From CAWCKS01 sp963796195 (GTDB lineage Bacteria; Pseudomonadota; Alphaproteobacteria; Rhizobiales; Xanthobacteraceae), in NCBI GenBank assembly GCA_963796195.1, contig CAWCKS010000014.1, positions 992,001 through 1,056,000 on the forward strand: a stretch of 64,000 nt of DNA, written 5' to 3'. Position 1 is the first letter of the stretch, and every line of letters starts with the position of its first letter. Positions 34,281 through 43,015 of the stretch are shown piece by piece. The translations under genes were made by a program, and so were the position numbers. The notes beneath the pieces are model-generated. The model did not search any database and was not told the origin of the DNA. It saw only the letters and a program-made list of their open reading frames with translations.

Positions 34281-35507
34281 TCACGTAAACGCCTGGATAC
34301 CCGTGATGGCGCGGCCCAAAATCAGCGCGTGCACATCGTGGGTGCCTTCGTAGGTATTGACCGTCTCGAGGTTCGCGGCGTGGCGCATCACGTGATACTC
34401 GATCGAGATGCCGTTGCCGCCGTGCATGTCGCGCGCGATGCGGGCGATGTCCAGCGCCTTGCCGCAGTTGTTGCGCTTCAGGATCGAGATCATCTCCGGC
34501 GCCATCTTGCCTTCGTCCATCAGTCGTCCGAGGCGCAGCGCGCCCTGCAGTCCCAGCGCAATCTCGGTCTCCATGTCGGCGAGCTTCTTCTGCACCAGTT
34601 GCGTCGCGGCCAGCGGCCGGTTGAACTGCTTGCGATCGAGCGTGTATTGCCGCGCGCGGTGCATGCAGTCTTCCGCCGCACCCATCACGCCCCAGGCGAT
34701 GCCGTAGCGGGCGCGGTTGAGGCAGCCGAACGGGCCGCGCAGGCCCGACACATTCGGCAGCAGCGCGCTCTCGGGCACCACCACGCCGTCCATCACGACT
34801 TCGCCCGTTGTCGAGGCACGCAGCGACAGCTTGCCTTCGATCTTCGGCGCCGACAGGCCCTTCATGCCCTTCTCGAGAATGAAGCCGCGGATCTGGTTGT
34901 CGTGCGCGGCGGACTTTGCCCAGATCACGAACACGTCGGCGAGCGGCGCGTTGGAGATCCACATCTTCGAACCGGTCAGGCGATAGCCGTCGGACACCTT
35001 TTCGGCGCGGGTCTTCATGCCGCCGGGATCGGAGCCGGCATCCGGCTCGGTCAGGCCGAAGCAGCCGACCCATTCGCCGGTCGCGAGCTTCGGCAGGTAT
35101 TTCTTGCGCTGGTTCTCGTCGCCATAGGCGTAGATCGGATACATCACGAGCGACGACTGCACCGAGTTCATCGAGCGATAGCCGGAGTCGACGCGCTCGA
35201 TCTCCCGCGCGATCAGGCCATACGACACATAGCCTGCGTCGGCGCAGCCATACTGCTCCGGCAGCGTGACGCCGATCAAGCCGAGCGCGCCCATCTCGGT
35301 GAAGATGGCGCGGTCGGTATGCTCATTGAGGTAGGCGTCCCTGACGCGCGGCAGCAGCTTTTCCTGGGCGTAGGCGCGCGCGGTCTCGCGGATCAACCGC
35401 TCCTCTTCGGTCAGCTGGTCCTCGAGCAGCAGCGGATCATCCCATTTGAACTTCGCTTCGGCATCGGAATGCGAGTGCTTCGATTTGGCCCCAGCCGGCG
35501 CGCTCAT
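34281..35507 (-). CDS. gcdH: Glutaryl-CoA dehydrogenase
   Basis: 408 residues of the acyl-CoA dehydrogenase fold. The GCDH branch is recognised by the sequence around the catalytic glutamate and C-terminus, TVNTYEGTHDVHALILGRAI TGIQAF, and by SVQSSLVMYPIYAYGDENQR and CFGLTEPDAGSDPGGMKTRA. It oxidatively decarboxylates glutaryl-CoA to crotonyl-CoA in lysine, tryptophan and some aromatic degradation, passing electrons to ETF. It is monocistronic by appearance: 125 bp separate it from the ribB-like gene upstream. Confidence 0.92.
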   Translation of the reverse strand: MSAPAGAKSKHSHSDAEAKFKWDDPLLLEDQLTEEERLIRETARAYAQEKLLPRVRDAYLNEHTDRAIFTEMGALGLIGVTLPEQYGCADAGYVSYGLIAREIERVDSGYRSMNSVQSSLVMYPIYAYGDENQRKKYLPKLATGEWVGCFGLTEPDAGSDPGGMKTRAEKVSDGYRLTGSKMWISNAPLADVFVIWAKSAAHDNQIRGFILEKGMKGLSAPKIEGKLSLRASTTGEVVMDGVVVPESALLPNVSGLRGPFGCLNRARYGIAWGVMGAAEDCMHRARQYTLDRKQFNRPLAATQLVQKKLADMETEIALGLQGALRLGRLMDEGKMAPEMISILKRNNCGKALDIARIARDMHGGNGISIEYHVMRHAANLETVNTYEGTHDVHALILGRAITGIQAFT

Positions 35508-35631
35508 GAGGTGTCCCTTCCCGTGAATGACATGGACCGGCGGCGCTCGGCCACGGCCCGAAAGACCTGGAAAATTTCGAGCAAACTAGAGTTTTGCAGG
35601 GGCCTTGCAAAGGGCCGGCAAGGCCAGCGCA

Positions 35632-36717
35632 TCAGTCCGGATCGACATGGAACGGCACGGTCTCGACGATCTCGATGCCGAAGCCGGCAAGGCCTTTGAA
35701 GCCCACCGCACTCGAGGTCAGGTGACGGATCGAGGAGACGCCGAGGTCGCGCAGGATCTGCGCGCCGACACCGACCTCGCGCCACTGCTGGTTGCGCATC
35801 GCCTCCGCCGAGGTCGGTTCCGCCAGTGGCGCGACGGGAACGCCGGCCGCGCCGTCGCGCAGGTAGACCAGCACGCCGGTGCCGTTCTTGCGGAAATACT
35901 CCAGCGCCGTCTTGACCCGCGCGGTGCCGCGGAACAGGTCGCGCACGAGATCCGGCTTGTGGAAGCGGGTCAAGACGTTCTTGCCGTTGCCGACACCCTT
36001 GTAGACGTAGGCGACATGATAGATCGGATCGAACGGCGTGCAGTAGGCGTAGCCGTGCAACTGCCCGATCGGGCTCTCGGTGGTGAAGGTCGAGACGCGT
36101 TCGACCAGCTTTTCACGCGCCTGGCGGTAGGCGATCAAGTCGGCAATGGTGACAAGCTTCAGGCCATACTTGCGGGCGAAGTTCACGACCTGCTCGCCCT
36201 TGGTGACGGTGCCGTCCTCGTTCATCAGTTCGCTGATGACGCCGACCGGCGGCAGCTCGGCCAGCTTGCAGAGGTCGACGGCGGCCTCGGTGTGACCGGA
36301 GCGCAAGAGTACGCCGCCGTCGCGCGCGATGAGCGGAAAGATGTGGCCTGGGCGGGCAAAGTCGTTGGCGCCGGCATTGGGGTTGGCGAGCGCGCGGCAG
36401 CAGGCGGCGCGATCCTCGGCGGAGATGCCGGTGGTGCTGCCGGGCTTGTAGTCGATCGAGACCGTGAACGCGGTGGTGTGGGCGCTATCGTTGTGCGCCA
36501 CCATCGGATCGAGCCGCAGCCGGCGAGCGTCCTCCGAGGTCAGCGGCGCGCAGACGATGCCGGAGGTGTGGCGGATGATAAACGCCATCTTTTCCGGCGT
36601 GCAGAGCGAGGCGGCGACGATCAGATCGCCCTCGCCTTCGCGATCTTCGTCGTCGGTGACGACGACGATTTCGCCCTCAGAAAATGCCTTAAGAACGTCG
36701 GGAATTGGGTCGGCCAT
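35632..36717 (-). CDS. ribB: 3,4-dihydroxy-2-butanone 4-phosphate synthase with degenerate RibA-like domain (RibBX type)
   Basis: 361 residues. The N-terminal domain (about 1-200) is an intact RibB, with the metal and substrate motif VVTDDEDREGEGDLIVAA, then TGISAEDRAACCRA, RPGHIFPLIARDGGVLLRSG and HTEAAVDLCKLA; it makes the four-carbon riboflavin precursor from ribulose 5-phosphate. The C-terminal domain (about 205-361) aligns with GTP cyclohydrolase II in position but lacks its three zinc cysteines and the catalytic stretch, showing instead HKPDLVRDLFRGTARVKTAL. This is the RibBX form described for many proteobacteria, in which the second domain is not a cyclohydrolase. No FMN riboswitch was seen upstream. 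A separate RibA is expected elsewhere. Confidence 0.88.
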   Translation of the reverse strand: MADPIPDVLKAFSEGEIVVVTDDEDREGEGDLIVAASLCTPEKMAFIIRHTSGIVCAPLTSEDARRLRLDPMVAHNDSAHTTAFTVSIDYKPGSTTGISAEDRAACCRALANPNAGANDFARPGHIFPLIARDGGVLLRSGHTEAAVDLCKLAELPPVGVISELMNEDGTVTKGEQVVNFARKYGLKLVTIADLIAYRQAREKLVERVSTFTTESPIGQLHGYAYCTPFDPIYHVAYVYKGVGNGKNVLTRFHKPDLVRDLFRGTARVKTALEYFRKNGTGVLVYLRDGAAGVPVAPLAEPTSAEAMRNQQWREVGVGAQILRDLGVSSIRHLTSSAVGFKGLAGFGIEIVETVPFHVDPD

Positions 36718-36847
36718 ATTGGTCTCACTCGTTATGAGCGACCTTTAGACCGTTCAATTTGCGAACGCTAGGTTCCCCGTGCAGGGCAGTCAGGCATTCG
36801 CCAGTTGCGCTGAGGGCTTGCGCCGGCGCGCGCGGGCAGGCAGGCGC

Positions 36848-37243
36848 TCAGGCCGTCTCCACCGCCGCGTCGTCCGTCTCGTCATCGAGGTCGATGCGGG
36901 CGAAGGTCGCGAGCGGCTTGGTCGGCAGCGTGATCTTGCTGCGGCTCGAGGACACCGGAGCCTTGGTCTCCGGCTTGCGGGACATCATGTAGAGCGCCGA
37001 TCCGAGGGCTGCGCCCCAGTGCACGAGATCGCGCTCCTCGCAGCTCGAGGCGATCGCCAGCGCCAGCGGCTGCAGGTGGCTGCGCCGGTAGCAGAACAGC
37101 GCGAGCATCGCGCGGGTGAGCGGTGGCACCGACTCGATCAGCGCCGGCAAACCGTGCTGGCTCGCGCGATAGAGCGCACCAAGCATCTCGTCGCCCACCG
37201 GGCAGACATCGCGTTCGAGGGCATCGTGGCTGCTGGATTGCAT
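36848..37243 (-). CDS. Hypothetical protein (131 residues)
   Basis: ATG at 37243; 131 residues with a helical first two-thirds (GALYRASQHGLPALIESVPP, LTRAMLALFCYRRSHLQPLA, SCEERDLVHWGAALGSALY) and a polar tail ending DLDDETDDAAVETA. Several Cys and His residues are present but no clear zinc pattern. Similar short proteins are found as hypothetical proteins in Bradyrhizobium. No membrane helix of full length. Function unknown. Confidence 0.65.
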   Translation of the reverse strand: MQSSSHDALERDVCPVGDEMLGALYRASQHGLPALIESVPPLTRAMLALFCYRRSHLQPLALAIASSCEERDLVHWGAALGSALYMMSRKPETKAPVSSSRSKITLPTKPLATFARIDLDDETDDAAVETA

Positions 37244-37579
37244 TGGAGCGATCTCCGCGTTTTTCGAAGATTGCTATCTGACGTGTTAACAGCAGTTTAA
37301 CCGCGCTACGCGGAACTTCGGACGTTAAGGTTTAGCTGGAAGTACGCCACTTCTCGCGCGAGACGGCATCGCCGATGTGGTAAGGCCGCCTGGATCCGGA
37401 CACGAGATGTGGGGATCAATGCGTTGAAGCGAATCAGCAAACGCCGATTTCGGGCGTGGTTCGTTCCGCACCCGTTCGAAGGCTTAAGAATGGCGACGTG
37501 CGCTGTCGCGTTGTGGGACAATGACGCCTTCCGGCGTGCGCCTTCGGCGCTCCCGACCGAGCCAACCGCCGAACGAAGC
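37244..37579. other. Intergenic region, no recognised gene
   Basis: 336 bp between the 131-residue protein and a small membrane protein, both on the minus strand. Open frames here lack ribosome sites and protein-like composition; no repeat or terminator is evident. Confidence 0.4.
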
Positions 37580-37735
37580 TTATTCGCCCTGCAGAATCAT
37601 CGGCGGCCGTGCCCGCTCGCGCCGGGCGTGGCGCCTGTGATCGACGTACCAAGCGGCTACGGCAAAAACTCCGGCCGCGAGAACCAGAACATCAATGAGC
37701 AGAAAGATGAAATCGAGATCGTTGAATGTTTCCAT
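37580..37735 (-). CDS. Putative 51-residue membrane protein
   Basis: ATG at 37735 to TAA at 37582-37580. One hydrophobic helix (FIFLLIDVLVLAAGVFAVAA) is preceded by an acidic start (ETFNDLD) and followed by a basic cytoplasmic tail (DHRRHARRERARPP). The charge pattern is that of a genuine small membrane protein. No strong ribosome site upstream. No family recognised. Confidence 0.48.
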   Translation of the reverse strand: METFNDLDFIFLLIDVLVLAAGVFAVAAWYVDHRRHARRERARPPMILQGE

Positions 37736-37990
37736 GCGGCAAAGTTTTGCAAAATCCGGGCCAGCTCGCAGGCCGCCGGACGGGCGTCGCCTGCGCCTGT
37801 CCTATCAAGGACCGGTTGAAGCCATTAACTGATGGTTATCAATAAGTTAATTGGGAAAGGGCGGCGGGCGGCTGAGCTTCGTCCAGTGTCTCAGCTCGGC
37901 GCGGCCGGGGCCGCATGGGCGCACACGGTGCCAACGCAGTGGGCGGAGAGCCAACGCTTTGGTCGGCCCGATTGTATGCAGCGCCGCGGC

Positions 37991-38816
37991 CTACCGGCTC
38001 ATCGGAACCAGCAGCTGGAACAGCGACAGCACGATCTCGAACACGATCAACACCACGATGATGAACTCCAGCCGCAGCGAGCGCTTGGTGTCGATCATAT
38101 CGGTCAGCACTTCGGCAGTGTCCGAGATCACCTTGAGCTTGCGGGTCAGGGCCTCCGCGCGCTCCCGCAGCTCATACTCCTCCTGGAGGCGAGCATAGAG
38201 CCGTTCGAGGTCCGGCCGGTCCCATACCGCGTCCGGCTTGTCGGCGACCGCAACGCGGCCCGACACGCGATGCTGCACCAGGAGCGCATTGCCGACGTAC
38301 TTGAGGATCGCCGTGCGTTGGCCCGGCGTGCGGCCCTTTTCGGCGAGTTCGCGCGCCAAAGGCTCGATGCGCTCGATGACAGAAGCCACCTCGCGCTCGT
38401 CGCGGGCCAAGATCACGCTCTTCGCCAGCGCATCGGCAATCACCATGACATGCTCCGGCGTGACCGACTTCAAGAGGATCGGCCCGCCCGGCAGGATCTG
38501 CTCGTCGCGATCCAGCGCCGCCTCGATCACCGCGGTCTCGTCCTCGTGCACCGTCACGGCACGGATCACCCGAGGACTCAGGCGGCGCAGCACCTCGTCG
38601 GCTTCCAGAACGGAGAGGTCGAACAGCACGACGACGCCGAACCGGAACACCGCGACAAGGCCGCTGTGGCCGGCGCGGAACGTCATTGGCGCGGTCGAGA
38701 TCACGTCGGTCTGGTCGAGGCCAGAGGTGTCGATGCGATCGCCGAGCAAGAGCGCGCGCACCGACCGCCGGGTGGCGGGCGAGTTCCTTGGAGAGCGGGG
38801 TGACGACCTGGGCCAT
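37991..38816 (-). CDS. RMD1/YagE (DUF155) family protein (frame break near start)
   Basis: The start at ATG 38816 encodes AQVVTPLSKELA. Within 38765-38783 one surplus base must be removed to reach TRRSVRALLLGDRIDTSGLD and the rest, giving 274 residues. An ATG at 38860 opens the downstream frame without a break but adds an unlikely Pro/Arg/Ser-rich leader. The DUF155 core shows FRAGHSGLVAVFRFGVVVLF, ILLKSVTPEHVMVIADALAK and LARELAEKGRTPGQRTAILK, ending with a single membrane helix near the C-terminus (LEFIIVVLIVFEIVLSLFQL). Yeast relatives act in mitochondrial translation and microtubule assembly; the bacterial role is unknown. Confidence 0.8.
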
Positions 38817-38920
38817 GGCAAGCGATCCGCCTCGACAATAGCCCAGATTAGGTGATCCAAAGGGTGAGGCGTAAGGGCGTCACTGACCTGATTCGCGCAC
38901 CGCCGGCAGCCCTTCGACGG

Positions 38921-40093
38921 TTACCCATCGACTGCGCGGACAAAGCGCTCCACTTCCGCCTCGTCGTTGTAATAATGCACGCTGGCGCGAACCAGGGCGT
39001 CCAACCCACGGCTCGGCAGATCGAGCGCCGGTACGCGCGGTGACCGCGAGACATGGACGTTGATGTTCAAGGTGCGCAGGCGGTCGCGGGTCTGGTCGGG
39101 CGTTTCACCCGCTTTCTGAAAGGTCACAATTCCGCATTTCTCCGCGCCAAGATCGTGCACGCTGACGCCGGGCCGTTTCGCAAGCTCGCCGCGCAGCGAG
39201 GCCGCAAGCGCCTTGACTCGTGCCTCGATGGCATTGATGCCGACGCGATTGGCATAGCGCACGGCGACTGCAAGGCCGATCTGGCCTGCGACGAAGCGCT
39301 CCCAACTTTCGAACCGGCGCGCATCGTCGCGGACGACGTAGCCCTCCGGCTCCATCCACGACGCCGTGTTGAGATCGATGAAAGGCGGCTCCAGCAGGCC
39401 GACGGTGTCGCGCCGCACGTACAGGAAGCCGGTGCCGCGCGGCCCGCGCAAGTATTTGCGGCCGGTCGCCGCGAGCACGTGGCAGCCGATCTGGTTGACG
39501 TCGACTGCGAGCTGACCAACCGACTGGCAGGCGTCAAGCAAATACAAGACGCCGTGACGGGTGGCGATACGGCCGACCTCGGCCGCCGGATTGACGAGCC
39601 CGCCTTGCGTCGGCACGTGGGTGATCGCGATCAGCTTCGTGCGCGGGGTGATCGCGCGCTCGAGCGCCGCAAGATCAAGCTGCCCGGACGAATCGCTGCC
39701 TATCACATCGATCTCGATCCCTACACGCGACTTCATCTGCAGAAAGGCAAGATAGTTCGACACGTATTCGGCTTGCGCGGTGATGACGCGGTCACCGATA
39801 CGGAACGGCATTGCGTAAAACGCCATGTCCCAGGCGCGCGTCGCGTTCTCCATGAACGCGATCTCGTGGCGGCTGGCGCCAATCAATTCCGCAACGGCGT
39901 CGTAAACGTCGACAATTCGATCGGCAGCGTCTGCCGCGGCCTCATAGCCGCCAATCGCAGCCTCTCGCGCCAAATGGGTCGCGACCGCATCAAGAACGGG
40001 ATGCGGCGGCAGGGCCGCGCCGGCATTGTTGAAGTGCAGGACATTGGCGACACCGGGCGTGTCAGCCCGGAGCGCCGCCACGTCGAGTGTCAT
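38921..40093 (-). CDS. Class V aminotransferase / cysteine desulfurase-like PLP enzyme
   Basis: 390 residues from ATG 40093 (AAGGAG upstream). Fold type I PLP signatures are HFNNAGAALPPHPVLDAVAT, the aspartate in YLLDACQSVGQLAVDV and the Schiff-base lysine in AATGRKYLRGPRGTGFLYVR. The catalytic Cys loop of true NifS/SufS enzymes is not obvious, so transamination, elimination or epimerisation of an amino acid is as likely as sulfur transfer. It is the last gene of the minus-strand operon that begins at 48933, 20 bp after the IlvD/Edd dehydratase gene, and presumably acts in the same pathway. Confidence 0.85.
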   Translation of the reverse strand: MTLDVAALRADTPGVANVLHFNNAGAALPPHPVLDAVATHLAREAAIGGYEAAADAADRIVDVYDAVAELIGASRHEIAFMENATRAWDMAFYAMPFRIGDRVITAQAEYVSNYLAFLQMKSRVGIEIDVIGSDSSGQLDLAALERAITPRTKLIAITHVPTQGGLVNPAAEVGRIATRHGVLYLLDACQSVGQLAVDVNQIGCHVLAATGRKYLRGPRGTGFLYVRRDTVGLLEPPFIDLNTASWMEPEGYVVRDDARRFESWERFVAGQIGLAVAVRYANRVGINAIEARVKALAASLRGELAKRPGVSVHDLGAEKCGIVTFQKAGETPDQTRDRLRTLNINVHVSRSPRVPALDLPSRGLDALVRASVHYYNDEAEVERFVRAVDG

Positions 40094-40113
40094 GACGTCA
40101 GCATCTCCTTGCT

Positions 40114-41787
40114 CTACCGCCGCAGCACCCGCCCCTTGTCGACCGGCTCGACCAGATTGCGGTAGATCGCGAGCCAGCCGCGCTCGTCGGTGCCGCTCCA
40201 TCTGGTCAGCCCGGCGCGGCGTTTCGCCAGCTCCTCTTCGCTGACTTCAAGATTGGCGAGGCGTTTTGCGACGTCGATCGAAATGATGTCGCCGTTCTCG
40301 ACGAGCCCTATCGGCCCGCCGGCGGCGGCTTCGGGGGCGACCTCGGCGACGGTGATACCCACGTTCGTCAGCCCCGAGAGCTGGCCGTCGGTGACCACGG
40401 CGACCTTGCCGGCGAGACCAGCGCCGAGCACGGCAAACACAATGCCCGAACCCATACCCATGCCGGGCGTGCCCTTCGGCCCAAGCCCGCGCGCGACGAT
40501 GACCTGGCCCTCGCGCACCTTGCCGCCCTCGATGCCTGATATCGCGTCCTGCGCGTTCTCGAACACGACGGCAGGCCCGCGCAGTTGCAGGTTACGCTGC
40601 TCGGTGACGCTCAGTTTGACGATTGAAGTGTCCGGCGACAGGCTGCCGCGCAGCATCACGATGGTCGGATGGGTGCCGAGTGCCCGCTCGACCGGGCGGA
40701 TCACTTCAGGATCGGTGACCTTGAAATCACGCAGATTGTCGCCGACCGTTCCGCCGCTGACGGTTTTGGCGCCGGTCTTCATGAAGCGCTCGAGCTGTTT
40801 CATGATGCCGCGCGTGCCGCCGGCGTGCTCGAACTCTTCGGTGGTGCGGTCGCCGTTCGGCCGCACCGCGGTCAACAGCGGAATGATGTCGGCGTATTTC
40901 TCGAAAGTCTTGTAGATATCGATGTTGCAGCCGGCTTCCTGTGCGACAGCGGCGAGGTGCTTTGCCGAGTTGATCGAGCCGGAGATGCAGAGCATCACCA
41001 TCACGGCATTCTCGAACGCCTCCGGCGTCAGAATGTCACGCGGCTTCAGGTCCTCCTCGACCATGGCGACGATGCGCTTCGCCGCCTGCTCGACAAAACC
41101 CCACATTCGCGTCGAGTTGGCCTGCACCGGCGTCGAGCCCGGCAGCGACATGCCGAGCGCCTCGCACGCGGCGTGTAGCGTGTTGGCGGTGCCCATGCCA
41201 GCGCACACGCCAGGGCCCTTGATCGCGACGTCGCCCATCGCCTTGATCTCGTCGATCGAGACTTTGCCGAACGGCAGCCCGCCTGCGGTCGCGAACACAT
41301 CCTCGATGTCGCAGATGTGGCCGTTGTGATGGCCGCTCGGCTGATAGCCGCAGCAGAACACGAGCGTTGGAATATTCAGCCGCCCGGCGGCCATCAGCTG
41401 CCCCGGCGGAGTCTTGTCGCAAGACGCAAGACACACCATGCCGTCGAGCAGCGCGCCCTCGACCTGCGCCTCGATGTCGTTGGTAATGAGGTCGCGCGCG
41501 GACAGAACGTAGCCGCCGCGATGGCCCCAGCTGGTGATGAAGTCGGCAGGCGCGGTGGTGCGGACCTCGAAGGCGACAGCGCCCGCGGCGCGGATCGCCG
41601 ATTTCATCCGGGACGCAATGCCATCGAGATGGGAGTAGCAGATCGCAAGATCGGAGGATGAATTGACCACCGCGATCTTCGGCTTCTCGAGGTCCTCGTC
41701 GGTCAGCCCCAGCGCCCGCCACAACGCGCGGCGGGTCGCCCAGCGCGTATTGCCGTAATCGGAATTGCTTCTGAGTTTGCGTGCCAT
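40114..41787 (-). CDS. IlvD/Edd family dehydratase
   Basis: 557 residues from ATG 41787. The iron-sulfur dehydratase signatures are present: LASCDKTPPGQLMAAGRLNI (cluster Cys), PGVCAGMGTANTLHAACEAL (second Cys), GLGPKGTPGMGMGSGIVFAV and DGQLSGLTNVGITVAEVAPE with the C-terminal Ser/Thr region. The family dehydrates dihydroxy-acids, including dihydroxyisovalerate (IlvD), 6-phosphogluconate (Edd) and sugar acids such as arabinonate and xylonate. Its place in a catabolic operon with ABC transport genes points to the sugar-acid or related catabolic branch rather than branched-chain amino acid synthesis. The exact substrate is unknown. Confidence 0.88.
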   Translation of the reverse strand: MARKLRSNSDYGNTRWATRRALWRALGLTDEDLEKPKIAVVNSSSDLAICYSHLDGIASRMKSAIRAAGAVAFEVRTTAPADFITSWGHRGGYVLSARDLITNDIEAQVEGALLDGMVCLASCDKTPPGQLMAAGRLNIPTLVFCCGYQPSGHHNGHICDIEDVFATAGGLPFGKVSIDEIKAMGDVAIKGPGVCAGMGTANTLHAACEALGMSLPGSTPVQANSTRMWGFVEQAAKRIVAMVEEDLKPRDILTPEAFENAVMVMLCISGSINSAKHLAAVAQEAGCNIDIYKTFEKYADIIPLLTAVRPNGDRTTEEFEHAGGTRGIMKQLERFMKTGAKTVSGGTVGDNLRDFKVTDPEVIRPVERALGTHPTIVMLRGSLSPDTSIVKLSVTEQRNLQLRGPAVVFENAQDAISGIEGGKVREGQVIVARGLGPKGTPGMGMGSGIVFAVLGAGLAGKVAVVTDGQLSGLTNVGITVAEVAPEAAAGGPIGLVENGDIISIDVAKRLANLEVSEEELAKRRAGLTRWSGTDERGWLAIYRNLVEPVDKGRVLRR

Positions 41788-41809
41788 CCGAGTTTTCCTT
41801 TTCTTGTGT

Positions 41810-42905
41810 CTACGCCTCAATCGCCCAAGCTGTCGTCGCCGGCGCGGTCAGCATGACGTTCTCGCCGAGCGTGACCGGATATTGTGAGGGAGCCTCGACC
41901 CGCAGCACCTGCGCTGCGGTTTCGACCGCAATCGAACGATGCGAGCCACGGAAAACCATTTCCTTGACCCGGCCGTTCCAGCGCAGGGTTTCCGCGCCAT
42001 TGGCTTGCGCGCCGAACGCGATGGTTTCCGGCCGCACCAGCACGTCGACACGCGCGCCGGGAGCGACACGCGAAGCGGCGCGGCAGCGGCCGCGCCAATC
42101 CGGCCCATTGACGTCGAGCTGGAAGAAGCCGTTGTCGGCGGGCTCGCACGCCGTCACTTCGGCGTTGAGCAGGTTGGGCGCGCCAAAGAACGCCGCGACG
42201 CTGCGGCTGGTCGGCCGCTGGTAAATCTCTTCCGGCGTGCCGACCTGCAGGATTTTTCCGCGCCTCCATCACCACGACACGGTCGGACAGCGCCATCGCC
42301 TCCTCCTGGTCGTGGGTGACGTAGAGGCTGGTAATGCCGAGCCGCTTCTGCAGCTTGCGGAATTCATCGCCCATTTGGGTGCGCAACCGTGCGTCGAGAT
42401 TGGAGAGCGGCTCGTCGAGCAACAACACCTCCGGCTCGAACACCAGCGCGCGGGCAATCGCGACGCGCTGCTGCTGGCCGCCCGACAAGGCCGGTGCGGG
42501 ACGGTCGGCAAATTTTTCCATCTCGACCAGAGCGAGCGCGCCGAGCACGCGCTCGCGGATTTCGGCCTTCGAGCGTCGGCGGATTCTCAGGGGATAGGCG
42601 ACATTGTCGAACACCGTCATGTGCGGCCAGATCGCATAGGACTGGAACACCATGCCGAGCCGCCGCCGCTCGGCGGCGACGAACAGCGAGCGCTCGGCGT
42701 CGCTGACCACGGTGTTGCCGATGGTGATGCGGCCTTCGGTATTCTCCTCCAGCCCCGCGATCATGCGCAGCGTCGTGGTCTTGCCGCAGCCTGATGGGCC
42801 GAGCAGGGTCAGGAACTCACCTGCCTCCACCTTCAGATTGATGCAGTCAACCGCCAGCACTTGGCCGAACGCGCGGCTGACGTTTTCGAGTGATACGGCG
42901 GTCAT
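41810..42905 (-). CDS. ABC importer ATP-binding protein, Fe3+/polyamine type (frame break)
   Basis: The first frame encodes Walker A GPSGCGKTTTLRMIAGLEEN, the Q-loop GMVFQSYAIWPHMTVFDN, the signature ALSGGQQQRVAIARALVFEP and Walker B VLLLDEPLSNLDARLR, then the H-loop VTHDQEEAMAL. At about 42258-42266 one surplus base shifts the frame. Removing it gives EGGKILQVGTPEEIYQRPTS and joins to a TOBE domain (RGRCRAASRVAPGARVDVLV and PETIAFG), a 364-residue protein of normal length. It energises the permease encoded at 44075-45830. Probably a sequencing insertion. Confidence 0.88.
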
Positions 42906-42926
42906 TGTTGCCTCACGAAAATCAAA

Positions 42927-43009
42927 TCGTCATTGCGAGGAGCGCAGCGACGAAGCAATCCAGTCTTCCTATGCAGCCCGGGATTGCTTCGCTGCGCTCG
43001 CAATGACGA
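42927..43009. repeat. Inverted repeat typical of Bradyrhizobium intergenic elements
   Basis: TCGTCATTGCGAGGAGCGCA on the left and TGCGCTCGCAATGACGA on the right are inverted copies (about 30-bp arms with GAAGCAATCC inside). The element sits between the ABC ATPase and binding-protein genes within the operon and could adjust their relative expression. Confidence 0.75.
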
Positions 43010-43015
43010 AATACC

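Noticed and set aside
33618..35699. Plus-strand frame of 693 codons opposite the metallo-hydrolase and gcdH
   Set aside because: Spans two real genes and an intergenic repeat on the other strand; composition is not protein-like.
36718..36847. FMN riboswitch upstream of the ribB-type gene
   Set aside because: None of the conserved FMN-element segments were recognisable in the 130-bp leader.
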